From Mermis nigrescens (Eukaryota > Nematoda > Enoplea > Mermithida > Mermithidae), in NCBI GenBank assembly GCA_036768485.1, contig JAVLUZ010000547.1, forward strand, positions 572,501-636,500: 64,000 nucleotides of DNA, in the 5' to 3' direction. The translations under genes and the position numbers were made by a program. How positions within the stretch are numbered: the first letter of the stretch is position 1; each line of letters starts with the position of its first letter. Below are positions 49,890 to 59,559 of the stretch, piece after piece. Below the pieces are notes generated by a model, which saw only the letters and a program-made list of their open reading frames with translations, was not told where the DNA came from and did no database searches.

Positions 49890-51395
49890 GTGTCTTGCAG
49901 CTGTTGGAACTATTCCCAGCTACTGTATGAAGCTCAAGTTGTCGGCAGTCATTATTTGCAGAAAATTACCGTCCAATATCTCTTTGTTGCGTCACTTGTA
50001 AAATTATGGAGTATATTATAAACAGAGCTTTAATTGCTCTTTAAAGTCGAAAACTAAATTATTCTCACGGCAGTTTGGTTTTCAAGAGGGAAAGTCGTGT
50101 GAAACTCAGCTTTTGAAGTGTACAAACATGTGGGTCAAATCACTTGACGTATCTATTCCTATTGATGTTGTTTATGTCGATTTTAGTAAAGCCTTCGACT
50201 CTGTCGTTTATTCTAAATTGATAGAGAAGTTGAAGCATTATGGGATAAATGGAATGCTATTAAAATGGTTAACTTCTTTTTTGACAAATCGTACACAAAA
50301 GTTCAAAATTTTTGACGCTTTTTCTGATCGGAAACCAGTTATTAGTGGCGTACCTCAAGGTAGCGTTTTAGGACCCTCTTTCTTTCTGTTGTTTGCAAAC
50401 GATTTTGTTCAAGCTGTTGAGCATACTGAAGTCTTTTTCTTTGCTGATGATTTGAAGCTCTTTAATTTTTCTCAAAATTATACTTTGTTGCAAAAAGATT
50501 TAGATAAGCTGGTTTCCTGGTCTGAAGAAAATCAGTTAAGCATATCTCTCCTTAAATGTTCTGTGTTATATCTAGGGTACGCTAATCCTAAAGTTACATA
50601 TCACATAAACCATTTTTTGTTATCTGACGCAGGTTCCTCAATTCGAGATTTAGGTGTTTCCTTTACAACAAACTTATCATCTAGTTGTCATTGTACTAAT
50701 ATATCAGCAAAAGCTTAGTGCTTTGATTTGCAAATGTTTTGAATCACGTGATCTTAAAATGTTGGTTCTTGCTTTTAAGAATTATATACGGCCTTTAGTA
50801 GAGTATGCTCCAACTGTATGGAGCCCCTGTTTGCTTTCTGATATCAACAGGGTTAAACGGGTACAGCGAAAATTTACTAAAAGGTTAATTGGATATATGG
50901 GACTTTTGTTATGATGAAAGGTTAAATGCCTTAAATTTAGAGAGGCTTGAACTCCGTAGAATTTATTTTGATTTAATTGTTACGTATAATATTATTCACA
51001 ATAATCTCTTGCCTTCTGAAGATTTTTATAAGTTTTATGGTCATTTGCGTACTAGAAATGCATTTGCAAATCAAATCTATTTAGAAAAATTTTGACTTGA
51101 TCGTAAAAAGTATTGTTTTGCTACTAGATCAGCTAGAATTTGGAACGATCTCCCACAATAGGAACGATCTCCCACAATATATTCGAAGTTCTCCAAATGT
51201 TGAGACATTTAAGAGAAATTTGAAAAAGGTTGATTTCGGGAATTTTTTGATGGGGCACACGTGAGCGCAATCAATTTTGCCTGTGTGTCCAGGACATTTC
51301 GCATTACACTATGCTATCTTATTTTCCTTGCGACTTTGTTTTACCCTTGTGTCTTTTCCGAATAAATTATTAGTATTAGTCTTAGTATAACTTAA
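49890..51395 (+). mobile_element. CR1/L2-type LINE copy 2, 5'-truncated, RT to 3' end
   Basis: Plus-strand copy beginning inside the RT: ENYRPIS at about 49960 and KIMEYIINRALIAL at about 50007. The palm is open at 50113-50718 with VYVDFSKAFDSVVYSKL, SGVPQGSVLGP and FFADDLKLF. A frame change follows in the thumb (50654-50914, then 50889-51095), then W-N-D-L-P and the end of the protein at 51264. A ~20-bp tandem duplication of GGAACGATCTCCCACAAT (51141-51180) adds another break. The 3' tail is AATAAATTATTAGTATTAGT at about 51364-51390. Truncation at the 5' end is typical of target-primed reverse transcription. Confidence 0.9.
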
Positions 51396-51399
51396 ATTA

Positions 51400-51835
51400 A
51401 GCAGACCTGAATTAAGACGCTGGCAAATTTGCTTGTGTATGATGTATCAAATTATTTGTCATAAATCATCTTTAGAAGCTGATGATTCTTTTGTATTTAA
51501 TCATAATATTACCCGACCCGCAGCATAGATTTAAATTAGTTATACCTGTTGTACATTCTAATTTAGAAAAGTTTGATTTCTTTTACAAATACATCGCAGT
51601 TTGGAACGATCTTCCTGACTTCATTGTATCTTCTCTAAACTTAACATATTTAAATCCAGATTAGTAAACTCTGATTTATCTAGACATCTTGTGGGGCGCG
51701 CGTACAAATTGTCATTCCATTGACTTGCATGTTCCGTTACTAATTTGTTTGTATCTATTATGTAACTTGTCATTCTGTATTTTATCAGTTTGGTTTATTA
51801 GTAATAAAATTTCTTTCTTAAAAAGGATATAATAA
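51400..51835 (+). mobile_element. LINE copy 3, C-terminal fragment and 3' UTR only
   Basis: A plus-strand fragment, LRRWQICLCMMYQI at about 51412, then FYKYIAVWNDLPDFIVSSLN within 51482-51664, matches the LINE C-terminus seen in copies 1, 2 and 4. It ends with a 3' UTR up to about 51835. It lies directly behind the 3' tail of copy 2 in the same orientation, so it is either an independent severely truncated insertion or what copy 2 inserted next to. Confidence 0.75.
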
Positions 51836-52081
51836 AGAGATAATTTCGAAAGAACGAAAGAAAGTTTATCAGCATAGCATAGTAATGGCTGAGACGTACA
51901 GGCGGATCGCGCTCACGTACGCCCCTTTAGAAACTCATCTAAACAAAGTTTAGAAATCAAACCCTTAAACCGTTTAAAAGATTTACACAACAATACTTTG
52001 GGGCAGAGTATTCCAGATTCTAGCCGTCCTTTGCAAAGTCGTTTTTCCTACAGTCCAAATGAAATTCGTGGATATAAAGCT

Positions 52082-54660
52082 TTATATCACTACCGATCTG
52101 GTACCCCTTTCGGGTGCGAGTTCGAAAAAATCTTCAAAGGAAAGTAACTGTCTCTTGATTATTCTGAAAGCAAAAGTGAGATCAAAATGAATACGCCGAG
52201 TTTCGAGTCTTTCAAGATTTAACAAACCCAACCGCTCATTGTAAGATAAGTCACCTTGTCGCCATAGTATTCTTTTTGTAAATTTACGCTGAACTTTTTC
52301 AATACAGTTAATATCTTTAATCAAATAAGGGTTCCAAACCACTGAGTTATACTCCAAAATGGGTCTTACATGGACTTTAAAAGCCTTTACCATTAATTCA
52401 ATATTTTTTGAGACAAAGCTTTTCTGGATCAGTGATGCAACTCGAGAAGCTTTAGACGCAGTGTTTACATAATGAATGCTAGAAGATAGGTCATCACTAA
52501 TGAACACTCCCAAATCCTTAATAGATCCTTCAGAAACAATTAAATCTTGAAAACCCAGTTTGTAGTTGTTTCTAGGATTCCCATACCCCAAATACAACGT
52601 TGCACATTTACCATAACTTATTTGCAACTGCCATTTTTTGGTCCATGCGTGTAATGAATCCAGATCCGATTGTAAGAGATCAGCATTACATGAAACATTA
52701 AAAATTTTTGCATCATCAGCAAACAACATAATATCACTATGTTTAATACAATCAACTAAATCATTTATAAACACTAAAAACAATGTAGGCCCTAACATAC
52801 TGCCTTGATGAGGGACACCGCTAATTACCGGTTGTGGGTTTGAGAAACAACTATTTATCTTTACCTTTTGTGACCTTCCCGCTAAAAATGATCTAATCCA
52901 GCTTAACAGTGTACCCGAAACTCCCAAGGATTTAAATTTTAACAAAAGTTTTGAATGAACAACAGAATCAAAGGCTTTACAGAAATCATTATAAATAATG
53001 TCCATCGGAACGTGATTGTCTAAACTTTTAGTCCACTTGCTGAGATGAACAAGACTTGTTCTTTAAAAACCCAAATTGTTGTTGACTTATCAGATCAGTT
53101 CTGTCAAAATAGTCCATGATGGTATTATTAATTATTGACTCCATAACTTTACATAAAACGCAACAAAGAGATATAGGCCTATAATTTTCGACTGAGTGGG
53201 GGTCTCCTTTTTAAAAATGGGTGTAACCAGTGCTTATAACCATAAACGTGAGAGCCTGCCAGTCCGATATGAAACTTCGAAAATGCTTGAAAGTGGTTCA
53301 ATTAAGACAATTTTAATCTGTTTCAAAAAGTAAGCTGAGAGCCCATCGGGACCAACTGAGTGAGTGGGCTTCAGCTTATTTAAAGCCGAGGCTACAATAC
53401 TGAGCTCAAACTTAACCAAAGGAGGGCGATCATTTACCTTTACAGGTTCCATATTTAGTGGTTGAATGTTGTTATCTAAAGTGAAAACAGAACCGAAAAA
53501 ATTGTTAAAAACGTTGGCTTTTATAGTTTCATCAGAAATAAGTTGCCCATCGAACTCAAGATCAGGTATGGAACGTTTCAGTTTTAACCTGGTGTTAACA
53601 AAATTATAAAAGTTTTTCAGTGATGAAACCTTTTTAATGAGTTCATTCTCTTCACTGGCATAAAAATCCGAAATTGCATTATCAACATTTTGACAAGCAA
53701 TTTTATAGTCATCCGACAAACTTGTATCCTTCTTTAATTTTCGCCAAAGTCTGCGTTTCTTTCCTTGTAAATTCAGAATGTATTTCGGAAATTTGCGTTT
53801 TTTCGAAAATAATTTTTTCAAAGGAACGTGGCATTTGATCGTCGAATTTAAAATATCTAAAAATACAGAATAAAAATCACCAACAATGACACACGTTGAA
53901 AAAATATCAGGCCAGCTAACAAGTGATAGATCATGTATAATAGAAACGTAATCACCTTTTCTAAAATCATAGTTTTCTTCAGGAGAATCAACTTCTAATT
54001 TTTTGGGAATAAGAACATCGAAAGTTAGGGCATCATGATCACTATTTGATAAAGGCTCAATGTTCTTGACGTTAAAAACGCATGATTTGTATGAACAGAA
54101 AATCAGATCCAATATATTATTACCTAGAGTAGGGTGTCGCGTAAACTGATGTAACCCTATTTCGTTTGTAAGCTCAAAAATTGTGAAGAAATACTATTTT
54201 CAGGGAGAGAAGATCGTTTATCCCATTTAATTTCTGGAAAATTGAAATCACCTACAGCTATAATTATCCTAGGGGTATCAGTGGCCCATTCTAATAATCT
54301 TAAAAACTGCTGATCAATTTCATTTTGATTGGGAGGCCTGTAACACAAAATAACTGTATTTTGAGTCGAAAAGAGTCATGTCACATGTAGTAACTTCAAG
54401 AAAAGAAAACTCATCCGGGATATTTACGTTTTTTAGCTGTAAAAATGATTTAAATACTATGGCGACACCTCCTTCCGATTTTTTCTGTCACGACGAATAA
54501 TACTGTACCCAGAGCTTAAGAATGGGAAAGAATCGGCGTGTAATTCATTTAACCATGTTTCTGTAATAAAAATTATGTCATACGTTGATAGGTCTAAGAG
54601 GTAGTGAAAATGTTCAAGTTTATTACATATGCTTCTAGCATTGAATAAAACACACTTCAA
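52082..54660 (-). pseudogene. LINE copy 4 ORF2: endonuclease plus reverse transcriptase
   Basis: The endonuclease begins MKCVLFNARSICNKL (54660 downward), with D-I-I-F-I-T-E-T-W-L, then GDFNFPEIKW and SNSDHD. The linker and RT N-terminus (SVGPDGLSAYF) extend to 53234. After a damaged stretch at 53006-53233 the RT palm is open at 52082-53005, with DFCKAFDSVVHSK and MLFADDAKIF. Frames change near 54457, 54157, 54112 and 53234-53005, so it is inactive but much less decayed than copy 1. The normally invariant GVPQGS block reads G-V-P-H-Q-G-S, an in-frame extra His codon at about 52806. The catalytic FADD is present. Confidence 0.9.
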
Positions 54661-54797
54661 CGCTTTACAAACAGGAAGGCTGGAATGGGAATCTGAGTGA
54701 ATCTGAGAATGACCAAAAAAATCTGTGTTTACACTGTTCTTTTTGCTGGTTTTATACTCTGTTTAGACTTCTGAGGTTTTATCAGGGGCGCACGTTC

Positions 54798-54941
54798 CTA
54801 CGCTGACATGTTAGATGTTGAAAAAACAATTTCGCGGTCACTTTTACGTATAATGACGCCTCTACGATAATCAATAAAATGATCGGAAATGCCTAATAAT
54901 TCATAATTTTCCCGCAATTTTCGTCCATCCTGACGTTGCCT
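54798..54941 (-). pseudogene. LINE copy 4 ORF1, C-terminal part
   Basis: Reads RQDGRKLRENYELLGISDHF, then IDYRRGVIIRKSD, then a stop (TAG, 54798-54800). This is the terminal part of an ORF1 RNA-binding protein, ending ~138 bp before ORF2. It is cut at about 54942 by the inverted-repeat end of a DNA transposon. Confidence 0.7.
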
Positions 54942-55442
54942 GGGGCTCGTTTGCATAAAAGACTTGTAGTCGCTACAAGTCCTACAAGCTACAAGTTACA
55001 AGTGAATTCCGTTGCATAAAACTATTAGCTACAAGTTACAGGCTACAAGTCCTACAAGTCCAAAACTACAAGTTCTACAAGTCTTGTAGCTACAAGTCTG
55101 CGTTGCATAAAATCACTTGTAATCGCTACAAGTTCTATATGTCGTACAAGACTGGTAGCTACAAGTGTAGATTGCATAAAACTACTAGCTAGAAGCTACA
55201 AGCTACAAGTCCGGGGCATGCATATATCATTAGACAAAAATGGAAATCACAAGTCGTATTAGTAATGCGTTGCATAAAACTATTAGTACTACAATTGTAG
55301 GTCGGAGACTTGTAGCTCGTAATGCATTTTTTTACAAGTCGTTTTTGACTTGTAAATCGGAAATTTTTTCTTGTTCTATTAACAATTATGCATTTTTCCG
55401 ATATTGACGATGACTTCAATGATGTATTAGTTCACGATCATC

Positions 55443-55629
55443 CAGTGGCGGATGTACGATTTTCCTAAGGGGGGTAGGGGGGGCGGAACCCTGACTTGGG
55501 CGGAAAAATTAGCCGTTTTAACCCGAAAATCGCTAAAAATCGCTCAAAAATGCTTAATTTTGCGCACTACTTTGGGCCAATGAGGGGGGCGGCCGCCCCC
55601 CCCCGCCCTACCCCCTAAATCCGCCCCTG
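55443..55629. mobile_element. hAT-like MITE, 187 bp, with 8-bp target duplication
   Basis: TIRs CAGTGGCGGATGTA and (inverted) CAGGGGCGGATTTA, both followed by G-rich tracts. CGATCATC is duplicated exactly at 55435-55442 and 55630-55637. An 8-bp duplication with CAGxGGCG ends fits the hAT superfamily. It is inserted inside the Harbinger transposase coding sequence; insertion plus duplication add 195 bp, a multiple of three. Confidence 0.85.
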
Positions 55630-55792
55630 CGATCATCCTAAAAGGACTTTTAGACCACGTATAAATTTGGATAGATTGATAACTGAAAATATGGAACGAT
55701 TTAGATTGAGTGACGATGATATTAATATGTTGTGTGAAATTATTGGTCCGATATTGCACACGAGACTTCTCGAAATTTTGCGCTCTCATCAT

Positions 55793-56053
55793 AGGTGGGC
55801 AGCAACGAAATTCTGGGGAGGGGGGTGAAAAAATTTCTGGGGGGTGAAAAAATTTTCAAAGGTCAAAAATGGTCTTAAAAGTGGTAGTTTGGTGAAAAAA
55901 ACACCATTTTTCGACGTTTCTCATCGAGCTGAAAAAGCAAAAAAATTCAAAAATTGAATTCTGGGGCGGGGAGGGGGTATTTTGATTTCTCGGGGGGGTA
56001 TTCCAACTTCTGGGGGTCGCATACCCCTCCAAACCTCCCCACGCCCACGTGTG
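55793..56053. mobile_element. GTGGGC-ended MITE, copy a
   Basis: GTGGGCAGCAA..GAAATTCTGGGG at the left and CCTCCCCACGCCCACGTGT at the right. Internal AAAAATGGTCTTAAAA and CACCATTTTTCGACGTTTCTC are shared with the copy at 56326-56590. It interrupts the transposase remnant after LLEILRSH. The target duplication is not clear for this copy. Confidence 0.7.
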
Positions 56054-56280
56054 GCTTTCACCCGATCAGCAAATTCGCCTAAGTTTAAGATTTTTGGCAA
56101 GTTCCTCGATTTTTTAATGTGATTGGAGATACACATGGTGTGCATAAATCCACAGTTTGTCGAACTTTGTCCCGATTTGTTGATTCTGTGTAAACGCACA
56201 GCCATTCAAGACAGTTGATTGGCCTCAGGAGGATTTAGCTTTGTGGGTATGAATTGTGGGTATACATGTAACAACAGGTA

Positions 56281-56990
56281 AATTTTCTAGGGGGGCTAAG
56301 GGTATTTTTGGGGGGTCCTGTCCATACGTGGGCAGCAAGAAAATTCTATGGGGGAGGGGTGCAAGATTTTTCAAAGGTAAAAAAATGGCCTTAAAAATGG
56401 TCGTATGGCGTAAAAACACCATTTTTCGACGTTTCTCACCAAGCACTATCCATTGGCATCAAAAATTGCGAAAAGAACGAAAAAAATTTTCAAAAATTGA
56501 ATTCTTGGGGGGGGGATTTTGATTCCTGGGGGGTGTATTTTGGTTTCTCGAGGGGTGCATACCTCCCCCAAACCCCCCACGCCCAGGTGTGGTCCTGTCC
56601 ATGTTGGGTGGCTAGGGAGGTCAGCCTACCCATGAACCATCTTTGGAGGGGAGGTTAAAACCAAAAATTTGCAGAAAGCGGAAAATTTTGAAAATTTTTC
56701 ACTTTTTTGGGGAAATATATAAATTTTTTTGAAAATCGGCGCGAAGTGCCAAAAAGTTTTGAGATTATGGGGCAAAAATGGTTGATTTTGGAGCAAAAAA
56801 ATCAATTTTCTGGGGCTAGGGGAGAGTTGGGAAGGGTGGGCAGTGTATGGGCCCGGCTGGAGAAGGGGGTTGAGAAGTTCCAGTGATCCTAACTTTCTTG
56901 GAATCATTGATCAAGGACAATAAGGCCAATTTTTCTTCTTCCGATAACGGCATTTTAGCAACTCGAAAAAATCGGTGACCTTTTTACTAC
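56281..56990. other. Low-complexity G-rich sequence around MITE copy b, probably a further inserted element
   Basis: Outside the MITE, 56285-56325 and 56603-56880 share G-rich words (GGGGGGCTAAGGG, GGGTGGCTAGGGAGG, GGGGCTAGGGGAGAG). They lie between recognisable transposase sequence and the subterminal CTTGTAG repeats. They look like another non-autonomous element that received MITE copy b, but clean ends were not found. Confidence 0.4.
56326..56590. mobile_element. GTGGGC-ended MITE, copy b, with 12-bp flanking direct repeats
   Basis: Starts ACGTGGGCAGCAA and ends CCCACGCCCAGGTGT, about 80% like the copy at 55793-56053. GGTCCTGTCCAT is repeated exactly at 56314-56325 and 56591-56602 immediately outside the element. 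This is a longer duplication than the 8-9 bp of hAT or Mutator elements; part of it could be chance. Confidence 0.75.
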
Positions 56991-57295
56991 AAGGTGCTGA
57001 CAATGTTTTATGCAACGCCAACTTGTACGACTAGTAGTCCACTTGTAGGACACGTTATTTTTAGCACACGTATTTTATAGCATGCACTTGCAGAACTTGT
57101 AGGACTTGTAAGGCTACACATGTAGGACTTGTAACTAGCTTGTAGGACTTGTAAATTGGCTGTCTGGACTTGTAACTTGTAGCTTGTAGCTTGTAAATGT
57201 TTATGCAACGCATGCTTGTAGGACTTGTAGCTATTTCCATTTGTAGCTTGTAGCTTGTAGCTTGTAGCTTGTAAATTTTATGCAACGGAGCCCTG

Positions 57296-57540
57296 TACGT
57301 CAGGTCTTGGCGAGCCCTCAATGCAATGTACTTATCATCCGCCTGTTTGACTACCTTGTTTATGTAAATTATAAAGTTTTGTTTTACCCTTGTCGTCGCG
57401 CAAACTTTTAAGGAGCTGGGTCATTTGCCTTCCGGATCAACCGGCCCGTCACGGAACACGTACTGAATGTCCGATGGTCGGTTTAAAAACAGATTTTTTC
57501 GATCACGATTCCCAAAGCCATGCGAATCAGTTCTGTTTCA
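57296..57540 (-). pseudogene. LINE copy 4 ORF1, upstream part beyond the inserted transposon
   Basis: Minus strand reads RSDIQ-like and VFRDGPVDPEGK, a stop, then a basic segment, then KQADDKYIALRARQDLTYR, ending exactly at the right end of the transposon. Orientation, frame and content fit the sequence that resumes at 54941. The stop and altered frames show decay. The 5' limit of the LINE was not found. Confidence 0.65.
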
Positions 57541-58639
57541 ATTTGTAGTCTATTTTTTATCGAATGCATGGACTGAGTTTTTTATCAAATTTCTTTGATC
57601 ACTGGATCCGCGACCTATAAGAAAAGAGTCGCTATCCATTTCGCCGTGCAGAAGAAAAAATTAAGTGCTTTAGTAATAAAGAACTTAGTTTAAGGATCCG
57701 GTCCATGCACTGGGTTAACAAACAGCCTATATATGGACTGTCTATATTTTGTTTCATTCCAAACGGCCCATTTTCGCTTGAGTCCTATAACTGTAATGAA
57801 TTTCACTGCAAAAATGACATCTTCATTTATGTATGCTCCTGCAGTAGATGATTGATTTAAACTCTTCTTATTGATGTTTAATGTGTTTTACTTAACACGT
57901 AGCGCATTTAACTAACTGCCGCAATAACCTAACCTATAAAATATTGTGCTACAGTAATGAGCCGTGAAGCAAAATGGGCCGTTTGAAATGGAACAGACTA
58001 TAGCAGTTCTCCGATTGAAACCAATGGCGCTTTGTAAGAACATCTGTTTTTGTTGCTTGGCACAGGCAGTAATTAATTACTGTATATAATTGACGAAACG
58101 AAATATTTTTGATGACGTTGACGACTGACTAGTGAACACTGAATTAGCTGTAGGATGGTGCGCTTAGGCATATGGGTAGCAAAGCAGGTTCACATATAGA
58201 TTAATATAGTCGTCATATTATAAAGGCGCACGTATGTATACAGTCGCTAGCAGAAATGCACGGGGGTTCGGGGGTCTATGCGTAGCCAGGATTTTCGCCA
58301 GCGGTGAATCCAAAACATTTTTAAAGTAAAAAGTCATAAAAAGAGGCTGGGCCGTTAAATAACATGTTTTTTGGGCTTTTCACTTCGTCCTGCACTATTT
58401 AAGCAATGAAAAAATTTTTGGAAATCTTTTACGTACGTTTTTGACGTAAAAATGTTATTATTCAGTCGAAGCGCTAATTTTTTTTGAGTTTTCCAGCTGT
58501 AAAACGATAGAAACCTTCGGAAGATAGAAGAAATCGGCACTTCGATTTTACGTCGCAGAACAGTAGTGCCCATAAATCTAAGCCTAAGCCTAGGAAAAAT
58601 CAAGAAGTTTGAGAACATAATTAAGTGTTGTAAGTAGGC
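57541..58639. other. Unassigned sequence containing one small MITE
   Basis: Apart from 57742-58003 no repeat or gene was recognised. The minus-strand frame at 58355-58618 (87 codons) is Phe/Arg/Lys-rich with no domain and is probably chance. Confidence 0.4.
57742..58003. mobile_element. Small MITE, 262 bp
   Basis: The left end CTATATTTTGTTTCATTCC continues as AAACGGCCCATTTTCGCTT. The right end, inverted, reads CTATAGTCTGTTCCATTTC then AAACGGCCCATTTTGCTT, giving TIRs of ~37 bp with few mismatches. There is no coding capacity, and the target duplication and superfamily are unresolved. Confidence 0.7.
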
Positions 58640-58997
58640 AGTAATTATTTGCAGTCAACTGCAGGTAATATAACACACAATGTAAAATTATATGCAGTCA
58701 AAAACCAGTGGCCTAGACTGCAGGCAATATAGCACACAATGTAAAATTATATGCAGTCAAAAACCAGCGGCCTAGACTGCAGGCAATATAGCACACAATG
58801 TAAAATTATATGCAGTCAAAAACCAGTGGCTCAGACTGCAGGCAATCTAGCACACAACGTAAAATTATATGCAGTCAAAAACCAGTGGCCTAGACTGCAG
58901 GCAATATAGCACACAACGTAAAATTATATGCAGTCAAAAACCAGCGGCCTAGACTGCAGGCAATATAGCACACAATGTGATATTATATGCAGTCAAG
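58640..58997. repeat. 59-bp tandem repeats
   Basis: TATGCAGTCAAAAACCAG recurs at 58691, 58750, 58809, 58868, 58927 and (partial) 58986, exactly 59 bp apart, with a diverged unit before. Within each unit GCAGTC pairs with GACTGC across ~16 bp. Units are almost identical, so the array is young. Confidence 0.92.
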
Positions 58998-59539
58998 TTG
59001 GAAGCTTATCGATATGGGAAGCTGGCGCTTTGCTCGCATTTCAACCTGTAGTAGATGGTTTTAGAAGGCACTTTTATTTGAGATGGTCTGGCAGATTTGC
59101 TTCCTCATTAGAAAATATTTTTTTGCGCTGCATGGGTAGCACATTCAATAGCTGCCCAGTCACCCATTAGTGCATGTTGATGGGCCAGCTTAAGCCTGGG
59201 GCATACATACATACACACATATTTGATCAATCCGGAATAAATTTATAACTACATACATACACAGACTAGCACTATAACAGTCAATTAATCTTATGATGTC
59301 AGTTGTATACCGTGTATCCCTAGGGGGCAAAGCTATAACATCGCCTTTGTTATAGCATAGGCGGAGGGGCTCAGAATCTACTCCCTGGCTTTTCTCAGGG
59401 AGCAATGCTGCTGCATAGGTTGTGTTGTAGCATAGGACCTGCCGGACCTGCCGAGGAGGGGGCGCACGCAAGCCCAGGCCAAGGGAGGGGCAAATTTCCA
59501 GCGGGGGGAATTTCCCTGGTGGAAAAATTGAAAGAGCTA
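58998..59539. other. Unassigned sequence before the TIR element
   Basis: No gene recognised. Contains TACATACATACAC simple sequence near 59210-59265, and GCTATAACATCGCCTTTGTTATAGC, which can form a hairpin at about 59331. Frames at 58928-59170 and 59190-59471 have no recognisable domain. The left terminus of the adjoining element may lie near 59470-59540. Confidence 0.4.
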
Positions 59540-59559
59540 TAATTCAAGAACCAGCAGCC

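Larger units (their letters stand above)
51836..54941 (-). mobile_element. CR1/L2-type LINE copy 4, main part (interrupted at 54942)
   Basis: Minus-strand element and the best preserved LINE of the window, including ORF2 and the end of ORF1. Its upstream ORF1 continuation lies beyond an inserted Harbinger-type transposon, at 57296-57540. The 3' UTR runs from 52081 to about 51836; its CTTTCTTTCGTTCTTTCG end has no clear poly(A). Confidence 0.9.
55388..56280 (+). pseudogene. Harbinger-like transposase remnant (HARBI1-type), split by insertions
   Basis: Plus-strand coding starts with ATG at 55388 (MHFSDIDDDFNDVLVHDHP). It resumes after the MITE at 55638 with RLITENMERFRLSDDDINML and CEIIGPILHTRLLEILRSH. 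After another insertion it continues at about 56054 with LSPDQQIRLSLRFLASSSIF, then a frame change to VIGDTHGVHKSTVCRTLSRF, then FKTVDWPQEDLALWV and a stop. The G-D-x-H-G-V-x-K-S-T-V-x-R block is the helix-turn-helix region typical of Harbinger nucleases, and R-L-S-x-x-x-I precedes it as usual. The catalytic DDE part is not recognisable; it was probably lost or lies within 56280-56990. Confidence 0.75.
54942..57295 (+). mobile_element. PIF/Harbinger-type DNA transposon, broken by nested insertions
   Basis: TIRs: left GGGCTCGTTTGCATAAAA, right end TTTTATGCAACGGAGCC, which are inverted. A 3-bp CTG flanks both ends if the left TIR starts at GGGCTC and the right ends at GAGCC. CWG target duplications are known for some Harbinger families. 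Subterminal regions (54960-55330 and 57000-57270) are filled with CTACAAG on the left and CTTGTAG on the right, with TTGCATAAAA repeated; these are probably transposase-binding sites. The inside carries a Harbinger-like transposase split by later insertions. It is inserted within ORF1 of LINE copy 4. Confidence 0.75.

Noticed and set aside
55189..56907. Several short frames on the minus strand across the Harbinger region
   Set aside because: They are antisense to, or chance frames over, MITE G-tracts. The coding remnant is on the plus strand.
57008..57321. Minus-strand frames with repeating YKLQATSYK-like sequence
   Set aside because: They result from CTTGTAG subterminal repeats of the Harbinger-type element. 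Only the segment beyond 57296 reads as LINE ORF1.
59190..59471. 93-codon minus-strand frame
   Set aside because: It lies in simple-sequence and inverted-repeat DNA with no domain; likely chance.
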